Assembly (NCBI RefSeq): GCF_024679095.1
Contig: NC_066513.1
Location: forward strand, 5,428,982-5,492,981
Length of the DNA stretch: 64,000 nt
From: Eriocheir sinensis
Lineage: Eukaryota; Arthropoda; Malacostraca; Decapoda; Varunidae
Direction: 5' to 3'
In this document: one piece after another, positions 1-12,128 of the stretch
How positions within the stretch are numbered: the first letter of the stretch is position 1
Layout of the letters: every line of letters begins with the position of its first letter
Made by a program: the position numbers and the translations under genes
Notes under the pieces: generated by a model
Databases searched by the model: none
What the model saw: only the letters and a program-made list of their open reading frames with translations
Told to the model about the DNA's origin: nothing

Positions 1-779
1 ATATGGACAGTCGTTCTCAAATCGTGTAGAGGGAACAAAGCAGGTGTGACTCTACCGTGCGCTGCATCAACCATGTTGCTAATAACCTGCTGATTTGCCG
101 TTGCGACAGAGTTAATGACGTTTTCCAATACATGCAAGGCCTGATCTAGGAGGAGAAACTGATTCACCTGGTCGATCTGTTTGACAACTATGTTGATAAC
201 CTCTACCATCTTATTTGTCTGCTCTAGCAGTTCCTCAATGTTAGTATGCAACCGCGCAAGTTTTCTACAATTGGCGTTGATCACCCTGCGATTTCGGGCA
301 CCAAAGGAAAGTACATGAGGGTAGTGGTCCCGCAAATCGCGTACGTCCTCGTCGGTTGCCGTACCGAAGAGGAACTTTGAGGCGGACCCAACGATGTTGA
401 GCAACCCCCTCTTTACCCAAGAGTGAACTGAGTGAAAACTATAATCCATGTCTACCTCATCAACTTTTCCCCGCAAGAACAGAATTCTATCCTCCAGTAG
501 TTGAAAAAGATTCAGAGAGTTGGTACTAGAAGGTGCCTTTGATTCCCTAGTCTTGGTAGCCCGTATGGCGTCTGCCATGCCGAGTAGTTTTTCCGAGACT
601 ATCCTGATTGTGTCAGTGGTGTTGGTCAAGGAAGTATATGGATATTTTACGAGGTGCACATCTTTTATGAGGAAGACCTCTCCTATGTGTGCCGTGAGGG
701 CGCCAGGCTTCAGGTGGATGGGTGTCGTTGCAAGCAGGGAGCCGAGGGACAACAAGATGATCAGAAAACGCAACATCAT
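1..779 (-). CDS. Env-like class I fusion glycoprotein (Baculo_F/errantivirus type), partial
   Basis: The frame starts at ATG 779-777 and stays open to the window edge (259 codons seen). Residues 1-19 are a hydrophobic signal peptide beginning MMLRFLII. Near residue 123 there is a WVKRGLLNIVGSASKFLFG stretch: a dibasic cleavage site followed by a glycine/alanine-rich hydrophobic segment, as in the fusion peptide of baculovirus F and errantivirus Env proteins. Residues about 178-240 have leucine/isoleucine/valine heptad spacing suited to a coiled coil. The transmembrane anchor would lie beyond the edge. The ATG was chosen because it is directly followed by the signal peptide and lies 28 bp after the pol stop. 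The family call is by motif only; a diverged cellular F-like gene is less likely because of the adjoining integrase. Confidence 0.72.
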   Translation of the reverse strand, partial: MMLRFLIILLSLGSLLATTPIHLKPGALTAHIGEVFLIKDVHLVKYPYTSLTNTTDTIRIVSEKLLGMADAIRATKTRESKAPSSTNSLNLFQLLEDRILFLRGKVDEVDMDYSFHSVHSWVKRGLLNIVGSASKFLFGTATDEDVRDLRDHYPHVLSFGARNRRVINANCRKLARLHTNIEELLEQTNKMVEVINIVVKQIDQVNQFLLLDQALHVLENVINSVATANQQVISNMVDAAHGRVTPALFPLHDLRTTVH

Positions 780-806
780 GATCTGAAAGTGGTGGGAATG
801 AAGTAT

Positions 807-2087
807 TTAAACCCGTGGTCTCAAGTTATAGCTATGGGTGTTGGGATTATCTTGTTGAACATTTGACTCTGAGGGGGAATTACCAATATCAAGGTCCAAA
901 GGTGAGGGAATTACTTTCAGACGATCACTGTGAACTTCTAGATTGACTCCACTATTCGACTCGAGAACTTCGAACCGATTTCCCCTGACATTCCGAACAA
1001 CTCGGTAAGGATCCACAAATTTAGACCCCAGTTTCGAACTCCTGTCCGCTTGCTTAATCATGACTGTGTCACCCTCTTTAAATTCCACCGGGACGGCCTG
1101 TTTGTGTTGTTTTGACATCATTTCAACCTTCGTAGCTTTTAACGTACACCTAACCTCTGAGTGTATCTTGGAAAACATATGCACCTGCTGTTGTGCGTAC
1201 CTATCAATGTTGTAGAGAGGTTGTTGTGGTTTTGTTAGGAAGTCGTACGGAAGACGTTTCTCCACCCCATATAAGATGTAGTAGGGAGACTTCCCCTTAG
1301 AGTCGTTTACCGACGTATTTATGGAAGCGGCTATATGCGATAGCCAATCCTCCCAGTTATCGTGGAGATCGTTCACGATAGGCCTGAGGAACTGTAAGAT
1401 TTTCCTATTAGCCCTCTCCGCCAACCCATTAGCAGCTGGGTGGTAAGCTGGGATGAAGGATTGCGTGATGTTAAACTGAGCGCATATTTCGCTCAATACT
1501 GAGTTCCTAAACTCGGTGCCATTGTCACTCAAATAATTCGAGGAGACGAATGTGGACACAATGCGTGAGTCACGAGGGCATGGGCCACGCGTGTGGCTGT
1601 CTTGTCCTTGAGAGGCGCTAGAACTAGAAACCTAGAGAACTGGTCGACGCACACCAGTAAGTAGCGCGAACCATGTTGGCTCTGGGGGAGCTGTAATAAG
1701 TCTATATTAACAACATCCCATGGCGCCTCTGGTACTGGGTATTGCAACATAGGTGCTGGCCCTTTTACGGACCCCTTGTGCTTAGCACAAACGACGCAAT
1801 GTGCGACATGTTTTTCTACATCAACCCGCAATGTGGGCCAGTAGAATTTTCGTCTGGTGACAGATAGCGTCTTGTCTCCTCCTGGGTGACCCGCAATGGG
1901 TGTGTTATGGACCAGCTTAAGCGTCACGGGGACGTATTTGTCTGGGATGACCAGTTGTTCTATAGGTACCGGTTTGGTTGGCCATGACCTACAAAGGAGG
2001 TTGTCCTCTGATAGGAAGAATTGTGAAAAGGGAAACAGGCAATTCAGGAAGGTTTGTTTCGTCTTCCGACTCGAGGGCGTAAATTAA
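807..2087 (-). pseudogene. Gypsy-type integrase (end of pol), frameshifted
   Basis: Reading right to left, an RNase H/integrase linker (about 2087-1930) leads into an H2C2 zinc-binding domain (HNTPIAGHPGG, later CVVCAKHK). The catalytic core follows: first Asp in VVNIDLLQLP, then YLLVCVDQFSRF. Near 1545 the frame shifts, and the second part gives the second Asp (YLSDNGTEF) and the Glu (GLAERANRKIL). A chromo-like tail ends in YNLRPRV just before the stop at 807-809, the usual end of Gypsy pol. Another frameshift lies near 2020. All three catalytic residues survive, but the frame does not, so this is a dead copy. Confidence 0.85.
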
Positions 2088-2105
2088 CCTCTTCCACACA
2101 GGGTG

Positions 2106-2400
2106 GTCTATAACAATTTTAGTAAAGCGTTTGACAAAGTTCCTCACCAACGACTGTTGCTTAAATTACAGGTTCACGGAGTAGAGGGTAAAGTTTTGAA
2201 GTGGGTCAAGGCGTGGCTTAGCAATAGGAAGTAAAAAGTGCAGATCAATGGTAAAATATCTGACTGGGGCTGTGTTACGAGTGGGGTCCCACAAAGTTCG
2301 GTATTAGGTCCACTTTTGTTTATTATTTATATCAATGACTTAGATACAGGAATTAGTAGTGATGTCAGCAAGTTTGCAGATGATACCAAGATGGGTAGAG
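2106..2400 (+). pseudogene. LINE-A (CR1-like) reverse transcriptase, left part of an interrupted copy
   Basis: This encodes RT motif A (NNFSKAFDKVPHQRLL), a LSNRK stretch followed by TAA at 2232-2234, motif B ([20 protein letters not shown]) and motif C ([10 protein letters not shown]). The first motif-A aspartate is replaced by Asn, so the enzyme is inactive. The coding sequence stops at the TAA target duplication of the transposon starting at 2404 and continues in frame at 6836. LINE-A recurs in this window at 32588, 36316 and 50468; its 3' end carries ATGTTCTT repeats. Confidence 0.8.
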
Positions 2401-2865
2401 TAATGTTGGGATCACACATCCGCGATTTCGCTCTGCGACGGTTGGCGATTTTGAAAATTTCCGAAATCGGCATATACGCTCGACATCGTAGCCACGTCCC
2501 TGCGATTAGTCGCAATAGTCGCGCGGTAAAGTTCGCACGACTTGCGGGTGCCGGCCCGTCGCGCGAACATTTTGAAATGTTCAAAAAGTTCGCAGAAGTC
2601 TGCGATATTGGCCAAATCGCACGATTATTCGTACGGTTAAGCGAGAGACCATCGCAGTATGCGCTCGCATACCCTCGTCAAACGCAAGGGGTCGCGGTGT
2701 ATGCAAGCGTGTATGCGAGCGACTTTGTACATCGTGCGTATGGCAGCGACGCTGCTTCGGAGAGCGAGATGGCAGCGAGCAGGCGGGAGGGTGTGAAAAA
2801 CCGTTGGCGAGCGACGCTCGGCCGCACTCACACTGTCCTGCCTCACGCCACTAACCTGCCCGCCT

Positions 2866-3089
2866 GCAAAATAATAGCCTGGTATTCATTAATTTATAAT
2901 AATAGCATATTATTCCTAAATGCTAAATAATAGCTTAGTATTCATAAATGCAAAATAATAGAATAGTATTCTTAACTGCTAAATAATAGCTTAGTGTTCA
3001 TGAGTGCAAAATAATAGAATAGTATTCCTAAATGCAAAATAATAGCCTGGTTTAGCAAAATGCAAAATTATAAGCTAGTGTACAGAGTA
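2866..3089. repeat. 28-bp minisatellite, 8 units
   Basis: Units begin at 2866, 2894, 2922, 2950, 2978, 3006, 3034 and 3062, exactly 28 bp apart. The consensus begins GCWAAATAATAG and ends with TATTCATAAAT-like sequence. Odd and even units alternate in part (AATAG-AATAG versus AATAG-CTTAG), suggesting a 56-bp higher-order step. It is non-coding and lies just inside the left GC-rich end of the 2404-6832 transposon. Confidence 0.85.
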
Positions 3090-3673
<584 letters not shown>

Positions 3674-4034
3674 GGTTGGCAAAAAACTTTTTTTTAAACA
3701 AAAAACATGTTTTTTTTTTTTTGGTTTAAACCAGGTTTTGTTTTGTTTCTGGTGTAAACCATGTTTTTTTTTTGTTTTTTTTGGTTTAAACCACAGATTT
3801 TTTTTTTCAGTATTTTTATTCCAGTAATTCTATCCGTATATACATACATGAGTTTGAAAAGGATATGTAGATAGATTTAGAGATAGATTTAGCAATATAT
3901 TCATTTGATCTTCATACAATCTGTAAAAGAGGCAAAATGCAGCTTCTCTAACATGCTTTATAATTTGCAATGTTAAAGAGTAGTGAAACATGAAAGACCT
4001 CTTCTAATTTTCCAGTAGCATGCTACAAAAACAG

Positions 4035-4040
<6 letters not shown>

Positions 4041-4100
<60 letters not shown>
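4041..4100. repeat. (GA)n followed by a G10 run
   Basis: There are about 25 GA units, then about ten consecutive G. Plain low-complexity DNA; frames through it are not genes. Confidence 0.95.
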
Positions 4101-5790
<1,690 letters not shown>

Positions 5791-6006
5791 GTACCAAAAT
5801 TATGGTTTCAGTTACTTTGAAGTTACATCATTTGAATAGAGATTTGAGTTTACCAACCAACTAACGTTTTCATCCTGGTGTTAGTAAAATGACTGTGCAT
5901 AATAAAAAAATAATAAAACCACATATAATTAAAACCACAATACCTGATGAAACTAAACACGATTCACAAAAAACACTGGTTTTATTGATGGGTTTTTGGT
6001 TTAAAC

Positions 6007-6165
6007 CAGGGGTGTCAAACTCATGGCCCGCGGGATAGTCATAAATGGCCCGCGGTATCACGGTAACTTCAATCTTGTCAATATATTTTCTACCCTTGTT
6101 GGCCCCCATGACGGCACTTCAGAGTATGAATTGGCCCTCGAAGGGTTTTGAGTTTGACACCTCTG
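6007..6165. mobile_element. 159-bp hAT MITE, TSD GTTTAAAC
   Basis: The ends are CAGGGGTGTCAAACTCA and, inverted, CAGAGGTGTCAAACTCA. An identical 8-bp duplication GTTTAAAC flanks it (5999-6006 and 6166-6173). An 8-bp TSD with CAG-starting TIRs is the hAT signature. It carries GGCCCGCGG motifs and no coding sequence. It is inserted in the duplicated right end of the hAT-like element 3671-6335, so it is younger than that element. Confidence 0.88.
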
Positions 6166-6335
6166 GTTTAAACCGCCAACCCTGCTGTACATAATTAAAA
6201 TCTTACATGTAGTTAAAACCACAATACTGATGAAACTAACAAAGATACACACAAAAAAAAAAAAAATGGTTGTATTAGTTGGTTTAAACCGGTTTTTTTT
6301 ATTGGTTTAAACCATGGTTTAAACCGCCAATCCTG

Positions 6336-6344
6336 ATATATATA

Positions 6345-6435
<91 letters not shown>
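6336..6435. repeat. (TA)n microsatellite
   Basis: TA tract with one TTTA interruption near 6348, directly after the right end of the hAT-like element. Confidence 0.95.
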
Positions 6436-6438
<3 letters not shown>

Positions 6439-6835
6439 GTGTGGTGTGTGGGTGATGGGTGGTAGAGAGAGCGCGATATTGCCCGCCTATTCTCGACCAT
6501 GCGTGCGACGTCGAGCGTCGTCAAGCGGCTAGACGAGGGGCGGTCGCGCATAGTCGCCAGGCCCTGCGTTCATCGCGAACCGTCGCAACGGGTTTTATTT
6601 TCAAAATTGGGCTCCTCTGCGTACAGTCGCGCGCATTCACGCACGATTCACCTCGACCTCCCCTCGCCTGTCGCCCTCGTCTGCGTATAGGCGAGCGACC
6701 CTCCCTCGGCATGTTGCTGTGAGTTGAAACAGAGGCAAACTCGCAGAGACAATAGCGATACTCCCACGATTTCGTGCATTTTCAAAATCGCCAACCGTCG
6801 CAGAGTGAAATCGCAGATGTGTGATCCCAGCATAA

Positions 6836-6935
6836 TTGAGTCGGATCATGACGCTAGTATTCTCCAGGATGAACTAAACAGATTGTATGACTGGGCGGAT
6901 AAATGGCAGATGGAGTTCAATGTAGGGAAGTGAAT
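6836..6935 (+). pseudogene. LINE-A reverse transcriptase, continuation after the transposon
   Basis: Encodes IESDHDASILQDELNRLYDW and WADKWQMEFNVGK, the helix region after RT motif C and the start of motif D. It is in frame with 2106-2400 once the TAA-flanked element is removed. Near 6935 it switches abruptly to a different LINE (6936-7545). The same amino-acid stretch begins the LINE-A copy at 36316. Confidence 0.82.
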
Positions 6936-7545
6936 TGGAGGCCGCTTCCTTTAAGTTATTTCCGAGTTTCTAACAGAGATAAGGCAACGTGTGACTGTTG
7001 ATGGCTGTTACAGTTCTTTTAGTCCAGTTATATCTGGTGTTCCCCAAGGTAGTGTCTTGGAACCCCTTCTTTTTATTATTTATACATTTGACATGTGGTG
7101 TGCAATCGAGTCTAATATGGATGCATATGCTGACGACACCTCTATATATGCAGCAAGTCCTTTCCCTCAGGATAGACAGGGAACTGCCAATGTTCTCACT
7201 CGCGATGTGTCTAGGAATCTTCTTGGTGTGGTCGGTGGGGTATGAAGCTGAACCCGAGTAAATCCCACAGTTTGGTTATTAGCAGGTCAAGGACTCCCTT
7301 TCCTCCTCACCCTGATATTGCGGTCAGTGGAATACCAATCCCTAATTGTTCCTCACTGAAGTTGCTCGGAGTGACCCTTGATCCCAAACTCACTTTTGAC
7401 TTGCACCTGCGTTCACTTGCGTCGGCAGTCTCACAAAAAAGTTGGCTTGTTGCGTAAGTGCAGTCAGCTTTATTCCTCTGACGATGTTGTAAAACAGTGT
7501 TTTTACTCTTTCATACCGCCTCATTTCGAGTACTGTCATTCATGG
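6936..7545 (+). pseudogene. Non-LTR reverse transcriptase fragment of another LINE family, frameshifted
   Basis: Read in pieces, it gives RVTVDGCYSSFSPVISGVPQ (fingers/motif B), MDAYADDTSIYA (motif C with intact YADD), KLNPSKSHSLVISRS (motif D) and LKLLGVTLDPKLTFDLHLRS (motif E), then a thumb part up to PPHFEYCHSW. There are at least two frame changes, near 7240 and 7440. It occupies the position of about 650 bp missing from the surrounding LINE-A copy, which resumes at 7546. The clade is uncertain; no tail or duplication was identified. Confidence 0.7.
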
Positions 7546-7656
7546 ACAGCGATATTAGGTGGGGTTAGTCACGGGAGCATATGTTCAAAGGAGCTGCCTT
7601 GTACAGGCCTACCGGCCTCTTGCAGACTCCTACGTTCTTATGTTCTTATGTTCTTC
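7546..7656 (+). mobile_element. LINE-A 3' terminus with ATGTTCTT tail
   Basis: Near-identical to the end of the LINE-A copy at 37043-37158: ATGGACAGCGATATTAGGTG, the GGCCTACCGGCCTCTTG block, then three TTCTTATG-type repeats. A short microsatellite in place of poly(A) at the 3' end is the CR1 pattern. Confidence 0.85.
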
Positions 7657-7790
7657 ATCCCTTGCCACAACCCGCCGCCGAACATTTGCTAAGGCGGAAA
7701 CTAGGAGGTCCTCTGGAAACATAAATTTAGAGTGTGTGGATTAAAGTTTTAAGGAAGGGTTTGTTGCTAATGTGTGTTTGATGAGTTTCT

Positions 7791-7792
<2 letters not shown>

Positions 7793-7856
<64 letters not shown>

Positions 7857-8059
7857 CCTTTGCGACTGTTTCTATTATAATTCATCCTTTCTTTCCTCTC
7901 TCCCCCCCCCTCTCTCTCTCTCCTATCCCCTTTCTCTCATTCTCTTTCTCTCATCCTCCCTTTCTCTCTCTTCCTCCCTTTTTCTATTTCTGTATGTCTC
8001 TTTTTTTTTCTTTTCTCTTCTATATATCTTCTTTCTCTGATTTTTCTCCTTTATGTACG

Positions 8060-8142
<83 letters not shown>

Positions 8143-8150
8143 CTTCCTAC
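7793..8150. repeat. (TG)n and (CT)n low-complexity tracts
   Basis: A (TG)n tract at about 7793-7850 is followed by a CT-rich strand with a pure (CT)n core at 8064-8138. Several long frames run through it, but only because these repeats contain no stop codons. Confidence 0.95.
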
Positions 8151-8512
8151 TCCTTTTTTCAGTTACTTCTCCTCTCCTAAGTATTTACACCTCACTCCTC
8201 CTCTTCCTCCTCCTCGCCCTTCTCCTCTTCCTGCTTTTCCTCTTACTTCTCCTCCTCCTCCTCTTCATTTTTATCTCTTTCTGCTCTCGTTCCCCTTTTC
8301 TTTTTCTCTTCCTCTTCGTCCTATTACTTTTCATTCTCCTCGTCCTCCTACTCCTCTTCCCAGTAAATAATTCACCCAACTGTTGCTTTTCACACAGTTT
8401 TATGATAACGATGATGATGATGGTAGTACTGGTAGTGGTAGTAGTAGTAGTAGTAGTAGTAGTAATAGTAGTAGTAGTTGTAGTTGTAGTAGTAGTACTA
8501 GTAATGATGATG

Positions 8513-8588
<76 letters not shown>

Positions 8589-8760
8589 TAATAATAATAA
8601 TACCACCTCAAATGGTCTTTAACAAGCTAATGTTGTTCTTTATACATACTTATTATCATTATTGTTGTTATTATTCCTATTCTTTTTGTCTTCTTATTCT
8701 TCTTCTACTTGTAATTCTACTGTTCTACTATTACTACCACTACCTCACTCGCACTCTGCC
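8151..8760. repeat. Pyrimidine-rich and (TAG)/(GAT)/(AAT)n trinucleotide repeats
   Basis: 8151-8370 is a CTT/CTC-rich stretch. 8400-8515 is TAG/GAT repeat and 8510-8602 is (AAT)n with one C interruption. 8640-8760 is TTA/TTC-rich. No gene is present; LINE-E begins next. Confidence 0.9.
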
Positions 8761-8820
8761 AGCCGTACTGACCGGAGGTGTGGTAGCTCTCTCCCGACCC
8801 GTTCGCAGAGTCAGGTCACA

Positions 8821-10061
8821 ATGCCACCAGCAGCCAGATTTCCGTGTTTGACTTGCAGGAGGGAGTTCACGAAGGACTTCCTCAACCAGGAAAATGGTGA
8901 GTACACTGTATGTTTTTTTTCCGTGAAACTGAACACAAGGTAAGTGTTAAGTTAGAAGCAATAGATAGCAAGGTACAGTTTATGGAGGGTGTGTTAGGAT
9001 TGGATGTAGCTAGTGTCGGGGAGAGTGAGTTCAAGGTAGTTGGAAAGGTAGAGAGGTTGGAAGATAGAGTAGGTGAGGTAGAGAAGAAGGTAGGTACCTT
9101 AGATTCCTTCCAGCAAGTTAGAAAAAGGAGTAAGGCTGCAGCGGCAGATGTTAGTTACTGTGGTGTCGTGATGAGGAACAGGTTCCAGGTGTTAGGAGAC
9201 CAAGTTGAGAGCGATCCTAGCATCGTTCTTGTAGGTAATAGTTTAGTTAGACAGCAGGACCAGGAGTTTTGTAGGAAGGGAGCGAGGCGGCGGCATGTAG
9301 TTTTTTCCTGGACGTAGAATTGAGCATGTAGCTGAGAAGGTTGACGACTTAGTCGTCACTACCTCAGAGGAGACGGTGTTTGTTTACCTGGTCGGAACAA
9401 ACAATGTAGTTAAAGGTAGGTCAGAGGAGGTTCTAGACAAGTACAGGAAGTTTGTCGGGAAGTTGAGGGACAGCAGGCGGCGCTCAGTTGTATGTGGTTT
9501 GCTCCCTCGGCACGATGTTAGTTCCCTCATTCTCAGTAGAATGCTGGGGATTAAAAACGTGTCAGGGATTTGTGGAGTCGTGAGGGAATAATGTTTGTGG
9601 ACGTCTGGGATCATTTTATTCATGACAGGAGCTTGTTTGCTAATGATGGACTTCACCTAAATTGTGTAGGAAAGGCGAGGCTGGGCCGAGTGTTGGATGA
9701 GGAAGTTTTGAAAGAGTTAAAGAAAAGTCAGATGCAGCGGGAACGAGGTGTGGAAACTTCCGGCTTGGCTGGGAGTGGGAGGAGTCTTCACTCAGACGGT
9801 GAGGTCCACATAGGTAGGAGTGTCAGGTCTCAGGTGAGGGAGGAAGTAGAGGTGTGTACTGCTGAGAAGGACGTCAGGTCGTCGGACCCCCAGGTGAGGG
9901 ATACTGAGGTAGCGGTCAGGTCAACAGCCACACAGGTGAGGGGCATTGAGGTAGCGGTCAGGTCGCCAGACCCCCAGGTGGGGGATACTGAGATAGCGGT
10001 CAGGTCAGCAGCCACACAGGGGGGGGGTGAGGTAGAGGTAGTTGTAGATAGTCGGGTCTGA
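8821..10061 (+). pseudogene. LINE-E ORF1: zinc finger, coiled coil, SGNH-esterase, frameshifted
   Basis: The ATG at 8821 opens MPPAARFPCLTCRREF, a CxxC finger that breaks after about 35 codons. The next frame (about 8910-9317) has a heptad-rich coiled coil and the esterase block I region IVLVGNSLVRQQDQEF. A shift near 9300 leads to FVYLVGTNNVVKGRSEEVLD (esterase GTN block), and another near 9570 to DGLHLNCVGKARLGRVL (catalytic Asp-His block). The C-terminal tail has four in-frame 14-residue repeats (9873-10040). In CR1/L2 LINEs this ORF1 esterase is known, though its role is unsettled. At least three frame breaks make it non-functional. Confidence 0.8.
9873..10040 (+). repeat. 42-bp in-frame repeat in LINE-E ORF1, 4 units
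   Basis: Four 14-residue units of the type VRSxDPQVRDTEVA are encoded by 42-bp units. Units 1 and 3 (DPQ) and units 2 and 4 (ATQ) resemble each other more, so the array probably grew by duplication of an 84-bp pair. Confidence 0.88.
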
Positions 10062-10073
10062 CGCACTATTCCA

Positions 10074-11541
10074 GTGAAACGACAGTTGATATATGGCGCA
10101 CACTCGGCGAATAAATTAAACATCTTCTACGTAAATGCCCGTAGCATTATTCAGAAGCGTAGCCACTTGATAATTCATGCAATTACTGAAAAACCCGACT
10201 TCATTTTGATCACAGAAACATGGCTAAATACGCGTGACAAGCATCAGTTAATAGCTATCAATGGTTACAACGCGTTTGCTAAGTGTCGTCTACACAAAAA
10301 AGGTGGAGGTGTAATTATATATGCTAAAAGTAATTTAGAAGTCATTCAGCTTAACACAACCGAAACAGAGGCTTATGATTCATTGTATGTACAAGCGACG
10401 ATCAATAATGAAAAGTATGTTCTGGGCGTAATTTACCGACCTCCTAAATCAAATGAAGACATTGATGGAAATCTCTACGCAGAGATAAATAAAATTATCG
10501 GAAACAGAAATGCAATAATATGCGGCGACTTCAATAACCCCTCTGTTAACTGGTCTGCACTCTCTGCCGACAGGGAAGGAGCTAGATTAATAAATTTTGC
10601 GCAAGATACATTTCTTTATCAAACAGTTACCGCGCCGACGCGAGGAAATAACATTCTTGATTTAGTCTTCACGACCGACAGCCACCTCATAACCGCCTGT
10701 GTGGTCGGCGAGCCATTTGCAAGCAGTGACCACAACATAATCAGATGCGTTTTAAATATTGAAACAAAAGCACGAGAAAACTCACTCCTAATACCTAACT
10801 ATTTTAAAGCAAAGTTTACGGACCTAAGAAGAGAATTGGCTTCAGTAAATTGAAATCATTTGCTAAATAACGTCAGCGTTCAAGAAATGTATAATCGTTT
10901 TACTGCACAAATCACAGCGAGTGTAAATAAATTCATTCCACTCAAGCCACGAAGGACTGTTAATCAAAAACCGTTGTGGATGAATAATTACCTACAAAAA
11001 ATCACCATCGAAAAAAGAAAGCTGTATAAGAATTATAAACTGTCACATAATTCACAGGATCATACTAATTACATCAATGTCAAGAGAGAGTGCGAAAGGA
11101 AAATCAGAAAACAGAAACGCGAATATGAGATGAAAATATCACTCGATGCTAAGAAAAATCCCAGGTTATTTTTCAGTCACATAAGAAACAAAAAAAATGT
11201 TAAGAATAATATCGGCCCACTACTATTAAGTGGCAATACGATTAGTGATGATAAAGGCATGGCGTCGGTCCTAAATTCAACCTTTAGTAGCGTATTTACA
11301 AAAGAGAACATGACATCGATTCCAGTCCCGAAGAAAATTTTTCAAGGCCCTGAAGAACATAAGCTTGCATTGACCGAAATTGATATCAGCGAAGTGCGTG
11401 CGTACCTGCAGAAAATAGATTCAAATAAATCTCCGGGCCCCGACAATTTATCTCCTCGCGTGTTGAGAGAATGTAGTCATCAGCTAGAATTACCCATAAC
11501 ATTAATATTCAACACCGCCCATAGAGGTGAACTGAGGCAAC
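10074..11541 (+). pseudogene. LINE-E ORF2: AP endonuclease and N-terminal RT, one in-frame stop
   Basis: EN motifs are visible in order: LNIFYVNARSIIQKR, the catalytic Glu in FILITETWLN, KKGGGVIIYAKSN, YVLGVIYRPPKSN, IICGDFNNPSVNW and SSDHNIIRCVL. A TGA at 10851-10853 lies in the EN-RT linker; the frame continues unchanged to SNKSPGPDNLSPRVL, the RT fingers, then stops matching near 11541. Motifs A to E of RT are absent. The single stop over about 490 codons suggests a fairly recent copy. Confidence 0.85.
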
Positions 11542-12128
11542 AGAGTCGACAACGTGGGAAATACAACGGAGGGTGCTGACAGCACTCTGAGCAACACTGC
11601 CACAGGCAGATGTAGTTACACTTTCCGGATGCGCAGCTATAACTTGCAAGTGCATGGCACAGCAAATATAAACAGTGTGGCAAGCTACGTACAGACACGA
11701 AGGGAAGGAAAGGCAACAATCGCGAGCTGGCAACACAGGTCGTAGCTGCGAGGGCGTACCCCCCAAGGAGGGACCTCGACAAGAGAAAGAATTTCACATA
11801 CTTCCTCATCAATACAGCATTGTGACATGCTGCAGCATGCAAACACTAATGTGCACCTGCAGAGTGGAGTGATGACTCCTGAAATCACGTTATAGTAGGT
11901 TACACAGCGGGCGACCCGCACAAAAATGCCTCACTGGCAATCATCGCGCCGCTGGCAGCACAGGCCGCCTGCCAGCGAGCCAACCTGGCAGGCTGAGTCA
12001 TCGTGACCCGCCTGCCGCGCCCAGGTCACGTCATGAACAAGGAAAACGCTCCCGTCTTTCTTCTTATCATCTTAATTATACAACTAAAACATAAAAGAAC
12101 TTGTCGCGGATCTAAACCACGACACCAG
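11542..12128. other. No gene recognised; possible unknown insertion
   Basis: The stretch is GC-balanced and lies between the broken LINE-E and the 85-bp array. Short frames here carry no family motif. It may be part of the element that removed the LINE-E 3' end, but I see no terminal repeats. Confidence 0.4.

Larger units (their letters stand above)
1..2092 (-). mobile_element. Gypsy/errantivirus-like LTR retrotransposon, 3' half (integrase then env-like gene)
   Basis: On the minus strand, a degraded integrase is followed, after a short gap, by an env-like reading frame that runs off the window. This pol-then-env order is the layout of envelope-bearing Gypsy elements. The upstream parts of pol (protease, RT, RNase H) are missing: near 2092-2106 the sequence changes to a LINE RT on the plus strand. 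The 3' LTR would lie left of position 1. The pol frame is broken, so this copy is not autonomous. Confidence 0.8.
8762..11541 (+). mobile_element. LINE-E, CR1-like, 3'-truncated copy
   Basis: ORF1 (zinc-finger start, coiled coil, SGNH-esterase) is followed by ORF2 (endonuclease and the first part of RT). The homology stops within the RT fingers at a RGEL motif near 11541, so the catalytic RT motifs are absent. The left boundary is where LINE-like 5' sequence starts after the microsatellites. Loss of the 3' part is unusual for target-primed LINEs and implies a later insertion or deletion at 11541. Confidence 0.78.

Noticed and set aside
7793..8851. A 352-codon frame on the plus strand
   Set aside because: It is translated (TG)n, (CT)n, (TAG)n and (AAT)n microsatellite with no domain.
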